This document shows, piece by piece, positions 1-7,527 of a stretch of 64,000 nucleotides of DNA (position 1 is its first letter; every line of letters starts with the position of its first letter). The stretch is from Streptomyces profundus (GTDB lineage Bacteria; Actinomycetota; Actinomycetes; Streptomycetales; Streptomycetaceae), in NCBI RefSeq assembly GCF_020740535.1, contig NZ_CP082362.1, positions 2,790,001 to 2,854,000 on the forward strand, in the 5' to 3' direction. Position numbers and translations under genes: made by a program. The notes below the pieces were generated by a model. The model saw only the letters and a list, made by a program, of their open reading frames with translations. It was not told the origin of the DNA and did no database searches.

Positions 1-1199
1 GTCGACCGGTCGCCGGGGTCGGCGCCGTCGGCGCGGTCGTCCTCGGAGCCGCCGCCGCCCGAGAGGACGGCGATCAGGACGACGGCCAGCGCGGCGGCGG
101 CCACGGTGCCGAGGGCCGCGAGGGCGGCCCGGCGGGGGCCGTGGCCCGAGCCGCCGGGCCTGGTGCCCGGCCGGTGCGGCGAGGCGGTGGTGAGCGGCCC
201 GGGGACCGGCGCGGACAGGATGTGCGGCGGATGGAACGGCGGCAGGGCGGGGGCCGAGGCGGCCGGTGGCGGCGGGGCGGCGGGAACCAGGTGGGTGGGG
301 AGCCAGCCGGCGCCAGGGAGGTGGTCGGGCAGGCCCATCGCCTGGGCCAGCTCCCGGCAGGACTCGACGACGGCGGCCGGGTCCGGCCGGTCGTCGGCGT
401 CCTTGGCCAGGCAGGCGCCGATCAGTTCGCGCAACTCGGCCGGGCAGCCGGCCAGATCGGGTTCCTCGTTGATGATCCGGTAGAGGAGCGCGGGCGTGGC
501 GCCCTCGCCGAACGGGTGGCTGCCGGCGGCGGCGAACGCGGCGGTCAGGCCCAGCGCGAACACGTCCACCGCTGCCGTCACCGAGCCGTGGCCCACGATC
601 TGTTCCGGCGCCATGAACGCCGGGGTGCCGACGCGGGACTCGGCGCTGGTCAGCGAGGTGGCGTCGGCGGCCCGCGCGATGCCGAAGTCGATGACGGCCG
701 GCCCGTCGGCGGCCAGCAGCACATTGCCCGGCTTGAGGTCGCGGTGGACGACGTCGGCCGCGTGGATCGTCGCCAGCGCCTCGGCGACCGCGGCGATCAG
801 CCGGACCACCGCGTCCGGCGGCAGCGGACCGTGCGCGGCCACGGCCGTCAGCAACGAGGGGCCCGGGACGTACGCGGTGGCCAGCCAGGGCACGGCGGCG
901 TCGGTGTCGCTGGCGACCAGTGGGACCAGGAACCGGCCACGCACCCGCCGGGCCGCCTTGACCTCGTGCTCGAACCGCCGCCGGAAGAGCGGGTCTTCGG
1001 CCAGCTGGGTGTGGACCAGCTTGAGCGCGACCGGGCGGCCGTCCGGGTCCGTGGAGAGGTAGACGGTGCCCATGCCGCCGGTGCCGAGGCGGCCGTGCAG
1101 GGCGTGGCCGGCGACCTCGCGCGGGTCCTGCGGCTGGAGCGGCCGGACCTGGTCGGCGAGTGGCGGGCCGGGGTCCGGGCCTGGCGTCGGTTCCGTCAC
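1..1199 (-). CDS. PknB-like transmembrane Ser/Thr protein kinase, C-terminus cut by the window edge
   Basis: Reading leftwards from a GTG at 1199, the protein has a complete Hanks-type kinase domain: glycine loop GTGGMGTVYL, lysine in PVALKLV, catalytic loop HRDLKPGN, DFG in VIDFGIARA and the GTPAFMAPEQ activation segment. A Pro/Ala-rich linker, one hydrophobic segment (AALAALGTVAAAALAVVLIA) and a Gly/Asp-rich start of an outer region follow, and then the window ends. It should be a membrane kinase that phosphorylates Ser/Thr on cytoplasmic targets in response to an outside signal. The kinase domain closely resembles that of the kinase at 33184-35034, including the EYVPGPSL-type hinge, so the two look paralogous. 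The ligand-binding part is not visible. The start is chosen as the first codon before the conserved GHALHGRLGTGG region. Confidence 0.9.
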   Translation of the reverse strand, partial: MTEPTPGPDPGPPLADQVRPLQPQDPREVAGHALHGRLGTGGMGTVYLSTDPDGRPVALKLVHTQLAEDPLFRRRFEHEVKAARRVRGRFLVPLVASDTDAAVPWLATAYVPGPSLLTAVAAHGPLPPDAVVRLIAAVAEALATIHAADVVHRDLKPGNVLLAADGPAVIDFGIARAADATSLTSAESRVGTPAFMAPEQIVGHGSVTAAVDVFALGLTAAFAAAGSHPFGEGATPALLYRIINEEPDLAGCPAELRELIGACLAKDADDRPDPAAVVESCRELAQAMGLPDHLPGAGWLPTHLVPAAPPPPAASAPALPPFHPPHILSAPVPGPLTTASPHRPGTRPGGSGHGPRRAALAALGTVAAAALAVVLIAVLSGGGGSEDDRADGADPGDRS

Positions 1200-1301
1200 G
1201 CGTGTCCCCCTCACTGCCTGACTCGGCGGTGGCCGCCGCTGGGCATCCGGTCATCGTACGGGCGATCGGGTGGCCCGGGGGCTGGCGCGGGGCATATGAC
1301 G

Positions 1302-1339
1302 GGACGCCGCCCCCGCCCGGGTGGGCGGGGGCGGCGTCC
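1302..1339 (-). terminator. Strong hairpin terminator downstream of the MMPL gene
   Basis: A perfect inverted repeat with 17-bp arms (1302-1318 and 1323-1339) and a 4-base loop lies just beyond the MMPL stop codon at 1349. There is no U-tract, as is usual in actinobacteria. It separates the MMPL transcript from the kinase gene that follows in the same direction. Confidence 0.8.
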
Positions 1340-1348
1340 GGCCTTCGG

Positions 1349-3574
1349 TCAGGAACGGGTCGTCACGGCGTCCCGTTCGCGCGGTTCGCTCTCCGGCGCC
1401 TCGTCGGCGGCCGGCTCCTGGACGACGGCCGAGCCCTCGACATCGACGTTGGGCAGGATGCGGTCCAGCCAACGCGGCAGGTACCAGGCCGAGTTGCCCA
1501 GCAGCGCCAGCACCGCCGGCACGATGGCCATCCGCACCACGAAGGCGTCGAAGAGAACGGCGACCGCGAGGCCGAAGCCGATCATCTTGATCATCTGGTC
1601 GGAGGTGCCGATGAAGCCGGCGAAGACCGCGATCATGATCACCGCAGCCGCCGTGACCACCCGGGCCCCGTCCCGGAAGCCGGTCACCACCGCCTGACTC
1701 GCGGACTCCCCGTGCAGCCGGGCCTCCCGCATCCGGGTCACCAGGAACACCTCGTAGTCCATGGCAAGACCGAACACCACACCGACCATCAACAGCGGCA
1801 TCATGCTCATGATCGGGCTGGTCTGCTCAACTCCGAACAGGCCGCCGAGCCAGCCCCACTGGAAGACCGCGACCACGGCGCCGAGCGCGGCCAGCACCGA
1901 CAGCAGGAAGCCGAGCGCGGCCTTCAGCGGCACCAGCAACGACCGGAACACGACCGTCAGCAGCAGGAACGCGAGCCCCACCACCAGCACCAGATAGGGC
2001 ACCAGCGCGTCGTTCAGCTTCTCCGAGACATCGATGTTCATGGCCGTGGAACCGGTCACCAACACCTCGGCCCCGGTGTCGGCGGCGATGCCGTCGCCGG
2101 CCTCCCTGATGCCGTGCACCAGGTCCTCGGTCTCGGCCGAGCTGGGCTTGGAGTCCGGGATCACGGTGATCGTCGCCGCGTCCCCCGCCTCGTTCAACAC
2201 GGCCGGGGTGACCATCGCCACGCCCGGCAGCCGGCCGACCTCGGCGGTCACCCGGTCCGCCGCGCCCTGCGGGTCGGCGGCGTCCGCCGTGTCCACCACG
2301 GTCAGCAGCGGACCGTTGAAGCCCACGCCGAAACCGTCGGCCAGCGTGTCATACGCCTTGCGCTGGGTGGTGCTGGTCGGCTGGGTCCCGTCGTCGGGCA
2401 GGCCCATCTCCATCTGGGTGACCGGCAGCGCCATCGCGCCGAGCCCGACCACCGCCGTCAGCAGCACCGTCACCGGGCGACGCAGCACGAGGTTCGCCCA
2501 GCGCACACCCATCGCCGGCCGGCCGCTCGCGGTCTCGTCGGACGGCGATGTCTCGCGGGACCTGCGGGGGTGGACCCGGGCGCCGGCGTAGCCGAGCAGG
2601 GCCGGGATCAACGTGAGGGCGATCAGCACCGCGATCAGCACGGTCGCCGCCGCGGCGAGGCCCATCTCGGTCAGCAGCGGAATGTTGACGACGGCCAGGC
2701 CCACCAGGGCGATCACCACCGTAAGACCGGCGAAGACCACGGCGGAGCCCGCCGTGCCGACGGCCCGCCCGGCCGCGTCCTCCCGCTGCCGGCCTTCGCG
2801 CAGCTCGCCCCGGTAGCGCGAGACGATGAACAGCGCGTAGTCGATACCCACCGCGAGGCCGATCATCATGGCCAGGGTCGTGGTGTTGCTGCCCAGGTCG
2901 AGCACGCTGGCCAGGGCGGTGATGCCACCCACGCCGACGCCGACGCCGATCAGCGCGGTCAGCAGCGGCAGTCCGGCGGCCACCATCGAACCGAAGGTGA
3001 TCACCAGCACCACGGCGGCGACGCCGACCCCGATGATCTCCGTGGCCGCCACCTCGGGCACCGTCTGTAGCGCGTCGCCGCCGACCTCGACGGCGAGGCC
3101 GCGCTCCCGCGCGTCGTCGATGACCGACTCCAGGGCGTCGCGGGTGGAGTCGTCCAGCTCCATCGACGGGGCGTCGTAGGTCACCGAGGTGTAGGCGACG
3201 CGGCCGTCCTCGCTGACCGTGCCCGTGGTGAACGGGTCGGTCACGGCGGCCACTTCGGGAGAGCTCTCGCCCAGCGCGGCCAGCGTCCGCTCGATCTCGG
3301 CCCGTGTCTCGGGCGCGGTGACGTCGCTGTCAGCGGGCGCCTCGAAGACCACCCGGGCGCTGGCACCGTCCGCGTTGGCCTCCGGCACCCGCTCCGCCAG
3401 CAGGTCGAACGCCTCCTGGGCCTCGGTGCCGGGGATGGAGAAGGAACCGTTGGTCGGGGCCGGCGCCGTCGCCGCGCCGACGCCGGCGAGGGCGAGCAGG
3501 GCCAGCCAGAGGAGGGTGACGATATGCCGTTGCCGAAAGGCGAATCGGCCCAGTTTGCTGAGGAATATGGACAC
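1349..3574 (-). CDS. MMPL-family (RND superfamily) membrane transporter
   Basis: A 741-residue protein with the MMPL layout: an N-terminal membrane helix (TLLWLALLALAGVGAATA), a large extracytoplasmic loop, a block of helices containing GLAVGIDYALFIVSRYR, a second loop, and a second block with GLAMDYEVFLVTRMREA. These repeated helices carry the Asp-Tyr pair used for proton relay in this family, and about twelve membrane segments are visible. Such proteins export lipids or hydrophobic compounds using the proton gradient. It starts with GTG about 10 bases after a GGAG. The TetR gene lies directly upstream in the same direction with a G-rich spacer, and two operators precede that gene, so the transporter is probably induced by a TetR ligand. 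The substrate cannot be read from the sequence. Confidence 0.93.
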   Translation of the reverse strand: MSIFLSKLGRFAFRQRHIVTLLWLALLALAGVGAATAPAPTNGSFSIPGTEAQEAFDLLAERVPEANADGASARVVFEAPADSDVTAPETRAEIERTLAALGESSPEVAAVTDPFTTGTVSEDGRVAYTSVTYDAPSMELDDSTRDALESVIDDARERGLAVEVGGDALQTVPEVAATEIIGVGVAAVVLVITFGSMVAAGLPLLTALIGVGVGVGGITALASVLDLGSNTTTLAMMIGLAVGIDYALFIVSRYRGELREGRQREDAAGRAVGTAGSAVVFAGLTVVIALVGLAVVNIPLLTEMGLAAAATVLIAVLIALTLIPALLGYAGARVHPRRSRETSPSDETASGRPAMGVRWANLVLRRPVTVLLTAVVGLGAMALPVTQMEMGLPDDGTQPTSTTQRKAYDTLADGFGVGFNGPLLTVVDTADAADPQGAADRVTAEVGRLPGVAMVTPAVLNEAGDAATITVIPDSKPSSAETEDLVHGIREAGDGIAADTGAEVLVTGSTAMNIDVSEKLNDALVPYLVLVVGLAFLLLTVVFRSLLVPLKAALGFLLSVLAALGAVVAVFQWGWLGGLFGVEQTSPIMSMMPLLMVGVVFGLAMDYEVFLVTRMREARLHGESASQAVVTGFRDGARVVTAAAVIMIAVFAGFIGTSDQMIKMIGFGLAVAVLFDAFVVRMAIVPAVLALLGNSAWYLPRWLDRILPNVDVEGSAVVQEPAADEAPESEPRERDAVTTRS

Positions 3575-3599
3575 GGAGGAAAACTCCCGATCAAGATCG

Positions 3600-3718
3600 G
3601 AGGGTCGGGGGGGGTGAGTGGGCGTGAGTGGGGGTGGGGGTGGGTCGGGGGCGGTGCGGGGGTGGGGCTGCGGTGCGTGGGGGTTCGGTGCGCGGGGGTT
3701 CGGGGCGCGGGGGTTCGG
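3600..3718. repeat. G-rich spacer with three 15-bp tandem repeats
   Basis: The + strand carries many runs of three to eight G. At 3674-3718 three near-identical 15-bp units (core GGGGGTTCGG) abut the TetR stop codon. The + strand could form G-quadruplexes, and the TetR-to-MMPL transcript would be correspondingly C-rich. No gene is visible here. Confidence 0.6.
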
Positions 3719-3719
3719 C

Positions 3720-4304
3720 TCAGAGGCCGACGGCCGGCAGGATCACGGCGTCGATATAGCTGAGGAGGAACTCCCGGGTGGGCAGCTCGCCCGTGACCAG
3801 CTCCTCCATGGCCAGCGCGCCGATCGCCATATGCGGGATATAGCGCAGCGCGGGCCGGTCCGGCGGCACCTCGCCCCTGGCCACCGCGCGCTCCAGCAGG
3901 CTGTCGAACTCGGCGGTGGTCGGGCCGATCACGAGCTCCCTGAACGCCGTCAGCAGGTCGGGGTTGTTGTGGGTGGCGGTGATGAGGCCGCGCATCAGCG
4001 CCGAGTGCTCGGCCATGGACTGGTCGTCGCCGACCATCACCAGGGCGCGGAGGTCGCCACGCAGGGTGCCGGTGTTGATCTCGGCCGGGCGGACTTGGCG
4101 CCCGGCGTGCAGTGCCTTGACCACCAACTCGGGCTTGCTGCCCCACTGCCGGTAGAGCGTGGCCTTGCTGGCGTGGGTGCGGGCGGCTATGGCGTCCATG
4201 GTCAACGCCTCGTAGCCGACCTCCCGCAGCAGGTCGAGTACGGCCTCGTACAGCTGAGCCTCACGCTCGGGCGTGATCCGCCGCCGCGTGCTCTCGGTGG
4301 TCAT
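3720..4304 (-). CDS. TetR/AcrR-family transcriptional regulator
   Basis: A 194-residue protein with an N-terminal TetR helix-turn-helix (about residues 15-60: AVLDLLREVGYEALTMDAIA, then ASKATLYRQWGSKPELV) and an all-helical C-terminal ligand and dimer domain. It is expected to repress its own promoter and the MMPL gene downstream until a small molecule binds. The start ATG at 4304 is preceded by AAGGAG about 10 bases upstream. Two palindromes with CGAAAC/GTTTCG half-sites lie within 90 bp upstream, between this gene and the divergent methyltransferase, and are likely its operators. The ligand is unknown. Confidence 0.92.
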   Translation of the reverse strand: MTTESTRRRITPEREAQLYEAVLDLLREVGYEALTMDAIAARTHASKATLYRQWGSKPELVVKALHAGRQVRPAEINTGTLRGDLRALVMVGDDQSMAEHSALMRGLITATHNNPDLLTAFRELVIGPTTAEFDSLLERAVARGEVPPDRPALRYIPHMAIGALAMEELVTGELPTREFLLSYIDAVILPAVGL

Positions 4305-4324
4305 GGACGGGCATCTCCTTAAGT

Positions 4325-4343
4325 GTACGAAACCGTTTCGTAC
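4325..4343. promoter_or_regulatory. TetR operator 1, perfect 19-bp palindrome
   Basis: GTACGAAAC-C-GTTTCGTAC has perfect 9-bp arms around one central base. It lies 20-38 bp upstream of the TetR start codon, the usual place for autorepression. Confidence 0.75.
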
Positions 4344-4372
4344 GAACTCTCTCGAAGGTAGGGCATCCGCTT

Positions 4373-4394
4373 ATCGAAACGAAGCCGTTTCGAT
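4373..4394. promoter_or_regulatory. TetR operator 2, palindrome with a 4-bp spacer
   Basis: Arms ATCGAAACG (4373-4381) and CGTTTCGAT (4386-4394) are perfect inverted repeats separated by AAGC. They share the CGAAAC/GTTTCG core with operator 1. The site lies about 45 bp upstream of the methyltransferase ATG, so the same repressor may control both directions. Confidence 0.65.
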
Positions 4395-4438
4395 GTGGCT
4401 CTCCTCACACGTCCCCCCGCGCGCTCTATCGTTGGCCG

Positions 4439-5125
4439 ATGCGCGCACACCACATCGACCGCCCGGCGGACCTCGACGCGGTCCGGGACTCCTATGACCG
4501 AGTGGCCGACAACTACGTCCAGATGGTGGTGACGACGGGAATCGGCGACATCCGCCGCCACCCGTGGCTCAAGGCGTCGATCGACGCCTTCGCCGACACG
4601 GTGAGCGGGCTCGGCCCCGTTCTCGACGTCGGCTGCGGCCCCGGAACGGTGACCGCCTACCTCGCCGAACGCGGACTCGACGTGTCCGGGGTCGATCTCT
4701 CCCCCCGCATGATCGAGAACGCGCGCCGCCTGCATCCGCGGTGCCGTTTCAGCGTCGGCTCCGCGACCGAACTCGACCTGGCGGAGGCGTCGCTGGGCGG
4801 CGTGCTCGGCTGGTGGTCGCTGTTCAACCTCCCCCGCCCCGTCCTTCCCCAGGTCCTCGCCCTGTTCGCCCACGCGCTGAAGCCGGGCGGCCACTTCATC
4901 ACCGCCACGCATGTCGGCGACGGGGACAAGCCGCGCACCGAGTGCTACGGGGGCGTACCCGTCCAGTGGACGACCCACAAATGGCGGCCGGAGCAGCTCA
5001 CGGACCTGATAGAGCGGGCCGGGCTCCAGCCGGTCGCCGAACTCCGCCTCCCCGCCGACGACCGCAGCGGCCCCGGCGTGGTCATCACAGCCAAACGCCC
5101 TCCCCTGCCGGGAACCACCCCCTGA
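4439..5125 (+). CDS. Class I SAM-dependent methyltransferase
   Basis: A 228-residue Rossmann-fold methyltransferase. Motif I is VLDVGCGPGTVTAYLAERG, followed by the acidic strand GVDLSPRMIENA, a post-I region, and LKPGGHFITATHVG as motif III. It should transfer a methyl group from S-adenosylmethionine to a small molecule, but nothing shows which one. No Shine-Dalgarno sequence is visible, and a TATCGT-like -10 box lies a few bases before the ATG, so the transcript may be leaderless. It is divergent from the TetR gene, with a likely operator about 45 bp upstream. Confidence 0.88.
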   Translation: MRAHHIDRPADLDAVRDSYDRVADNYVQMVVTTGIGDIRRHPWLKASIDAFADTVSGLGPVLDVGCGPGTVTAYLAERGLDVSGVDLSPRMIENARRLHPRCRFSVGSATELDLAEASLGGVLGWWSLFNLPRPVLPQVLALFAHALKPGGHFITATHVGDGDKPRTECYGGVPVQWTTHKWRPEQLTDLIERAGLQPVAELRLPADDRSGPGVVITAKRPPLPGTTP

Positions 5126-5138
5126 CCCGCGCCCCGGG

Positions 5139-5203
5139 CCGGGCGCCGGAACGGTGGCTCGGACCGGGGGACCGGGCGCCGGAACGGTGGCTCGGACCGG
5201 GGG
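5139..5203 (+). repeat. 33-bp direct repeat, two copies
   Basis: Two near-identical 33-bp units (5139-5171 and 5172-5203), each containing CGCCGGAACGGTGGCTCGG, lie just after the methyltransferase stop and run into the terminator hairpin. Confidence 0.75.
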
Positions 5204-5214
5204 GCTCCGCCCCC
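5200..5214 (+). terminator. GC hairpin terminator of the methyltransferase gene
   Basis: GGGGGC-TCC-GCCCCC at 5200-5214 is a perfect 6-bp stem with a 3-base loop, about 75 bases after the stop codon. Confidence 0.55.
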
Positions 5215-5736
5215 GACCCCGGCCCGCGCGGCCTCCCCGGTCGGCGGGGGTCGCCCGGCCCCAACCCGCCGGCCCGCGCGCCCAGTTGAGGCCCCCGCCG
5301 GCCGGACGGACGCCTCCGGCCGGTCAGACGCGGGCGCCGTTCCGGTGGCGACCCGCAACCAGAAGCCCATCCGGGCCCCGGGCCCCCGCCGGGCCCCGCC
5401 CCGGCCGGGAAGTCCCCGCCCCGACCCGGAAGTCCCCACCCCGGGCCGAGAGTCGGCCGGACCGCCGGCCCGGGGGCCCGCGCCGGCCGGATTCGGCCCC
5501 CACCTCGCCCGGCCAGGCCGGGCCCCGGCCCGTCCGGAACCCGCCCCACCAACCCGATCCGGCGAGCGCCCTTCCGATCAGGACCCACCGGCCCCAACCG
5601 AGCCCGTGCGAACTGCCCACCACCCCCCGCCCCCCGCGTCCTCCCCCTCAGGGCCCCCGGCCCCAGAACCCCGCCGCCCCAAGGGCACAGCCCCCAGCCC
5701 CCGCCCCCCGGCTAGCCCCGCCCCGCGTCCTCCCCG
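5215..5736. other. Non-coding, C-rich low-complexity spacer
   Basis: About 520 bp with no plausible gene. All open frames are Pro/Arg-rich runs without domains. The + strand is strongly skewed to C, with many CCCC and CCGG clusters and an imperfectly repeated GGAAGTCCCCgCCCCgACC-like phrase around 5408-5445. It lies between convergent genes (methyltransferase and sigma factor) and probably combines terminator and expanded simple sequence. Confidence 0.6.
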
Positions 5737-6696
5737 TCAGGGCCCATCGGCCCCCGCCCCCGGCCCCCGGCCGGGGGCCCCGCCGAGCCGGCCCGGCCAG
5801 GGCACCGCACCGTGTAGGTGGTGGAGTTTGGTGGGGTTGCGGATGGCGTAGAGGCTCGTGATCAGGCCGTTGGCCAGGTGGACCGCGAGGGCCGTGTCGA
5901 TCCTGTCGTCGGCGCGGAGGAGCAGGCCGGGGGAGCCGTTGATGTCGGTCGGGCCGACCGACAGTGCGGGGTCGAGTCCGACCAGGACCCGCGCCACCCG
6001 GTCGGCGCCCACGATGGGCGCGAGCGCCGCGCGCACCGCCCCGCCGCCGTCCGTGAGCAGGACGACGTCGGGTGCGATCAGGTCGAGGAGGCGCCGTGGG
6101 TCGCCCGTCGCGATCGCCCGTTGGAACGCCGCCAGCGCCTCGCGCGTCTCGGCCGGGGAGACGGCGCCGCCGCGCGGCCGGCGCGCCGCGACATGGCGCC
6201 GCGCGCGGTGCGCGATCTGGCGCACGGCCGCCGGGGTCTTCTCGACGGCGTCGGCGATCTCGTCGTACTCCACCGCGAACACCTCGCGCAGGACGAATAC
6301 CGCCCGCTCGGTCGGCGCCAGTGTCTCCAGCACCAGCAGCATCGCCATCGAGACGTTCTCGGCGAGTTCGACGTGTTCGGCGACGTCGGGCGCGGTCAGC
6401 AGGGGTTCGGGGAGCCAGGGCCCGACATAGGACTCCCTGCGCCGGCGCAGCGCGCGCAGCCGGGTCAGCGCCTGGCGCGTGGCGATCCGGACCAGGTAGG
6501 CGCGCTGGTCACGGACCGTTTCGAGGTCGACGCCCGCCCAGCGGAGCCAGGTCTCCTGAAGGACGTCCTCGGCGTCGGTGGCGGAGCCGAGGATCTCGTA
6601 GGCGACGGTGAACAGCAGGTTGCGGTGGGTCACGAACGCCTCGGTCGCCGGGTCCCAACGGCCCTCGCCCGCCGTCCCCTCTCCGTGTTCGTTCAT
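5737..6696 (-). CDS. SigJ-type ECF RNA polymerase sigma factor with SnoaL-like C-terminal domain
   Basis: A 319-residue protein. Sigma region 2 is at about residues 20-85 (NLLFTVAYEILGSATDAEDV, then QETWLRW) and region 4 at about 125-185 (LAPTERAVFVLREVFAVEYD, then EIADAVEKTPAAVRQIAHRA). After it comes a SnoaL/NTF2-like domain (AFQRAIATGDPRRLLDLIAP) typical of the SigJ/ECF41 group, which often lacks an anti-sigma factor and uses this domain for self-control. The ATG at 6696 follows GGGAG. It is divergent from the AhpD-like gene at 6873, the usual target arrangement of ECF41 sigma factors, so it probably drives that gene and itself. Confidence 0.92.
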   Translation of the reverse strand: MNEHGEGTAGEGRWDPATEAFVTHRNLLFTVAYEILGSATDAEDVLQETWLRWAGVDLETVRDQRAYLVRIATRQALTRLRALRRRRESYVGPWLPEPLLTAPDVAEHVELAENVSMAMLLVLETLAPTERAVFVLREVFAVEYDEIADAVEKTPAAVRQIAHRARRHVAARRPRGGAVSPAETREALAAFQRAIATGDPRRLLDLIAPDVVLLTDGGGAVRAALAPIVGADRVARVLVGLDPALSVGPTDINGSPGLLLRADDRIDTALAVHLANGLITSLYAIRNPTKLHHLHGAVPWPGRLGGAPGRGPGAGADGP

Positions 6697-6872
6697 CGCT
6701 GGCTCCCGCCGCTCGTGCTCGTTCGCGCGTCAGCCACAGGACGCCGGCCTGGCCCGCGCTGTGACAGCCGTCGGCTATGGCCCATGTCACACCGCCGCGC
6801 TGTCACGGGGGCGGGGCCGCCGGCGCCTCCATGTCCGTCAGCAGTCGTCAGCCATAGGGATAGGGAGACCTC

Positions 6873-7358
6873 ATGGAACCCCGGATGAACCTGTTCGCCA
6901 ACCCGCTCGGTGCCGCCATCGGCAAGCGGATCTACGCCACCAACACGGCGATCAAGGAGTCGTCGCTGCCCGAACCCGTCCAGGAGCTGGTGCAGTTGCG
7001 GGCCAGCCAGATCAACGGCTGCGGTTTCTGCGTCGATATCCACACCAAGAACGCCGAGGCGGCGGACGAGACGTCGAACCGGCTCAACCTGGTCGCCGCC
7101 TGGCGGCACACGACGGTGTTCACGGCCGCCGAGCGGGCCGCGCTGGCGCTCACCGAGGAGGCGACCCGCATCGCGGACGCCGCCCCTGGGGTGTCGGACG
7201 CGACCTGGGACGCGGTGCGCGCGCACTACGACGACGACCAGGCCGTCGCCCTGGTGTCGCTGATCGCCATGATCAACGCGGCCAACCGGCTCAGCGTCAT
7301 CCTGAACTACCAGGGCGGCTCCTACGAGCCGGGCAAGCTGGCCGCCATCGCCGGCTGA
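6873..7358 (+). CDS. Carboxymuconolactone decarboxylase / AhpD-like protein
   Basis: A 161-residue helical protein with the AhpD-type redox motif CGFCVDIH (about residues 50-57): two cysteines spaced C-x-x-C and a nearby histidine. Members act as thiol-dependent peroxidases or disulfide reductases. ECF41 sigma factors are commonly paired with carboxymuconolactone decarboxylase-like genes, and this is that pairing. An AGGGA ribosome site precedes the ATG at 6873. A second in-frame ATG five codons on (MNLFANPLG) is an alternative start. Confidence 0.92.
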   Translation: MEPRMNLFANPLGAAIGKRIYATNTAIKESSLPEPVQELVQLRASQINGCGFCVDIHTKNAEAADETSNRLNLVAAWRHTTVFTAAERAALALTEEATRIADAAPGVSDATWDAVRAHYDDDQAVALVSLIAMINAANRLSVILNYQGGSYEPGKLAAIAG

Positions 7359-7527
7359 ACACGCGGCGGGGGGCGGAGGGTAGCGGACGGGTGCCGGCCG
7401 GCGGCCGGGTTCCGGCGCCGCGCCACCGGTCCGGGTGAACCACGGTGCGGGCGGGGTTGGTTCGGTGCGCCCTCGGGTCTACTCCCAGGGACCGCCGAAC
7501 CGGCCAGCGCCCAGGATGTGATCCCCG

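Noticed and set aside
141..1697. Long + strand frame opposite the kinase and MMPL genes
   Set aside because: It is antisense to two well-supported genes, is Arg/Gly/Gln-rich with no domain, and results from high GC at third positions of the true frames.
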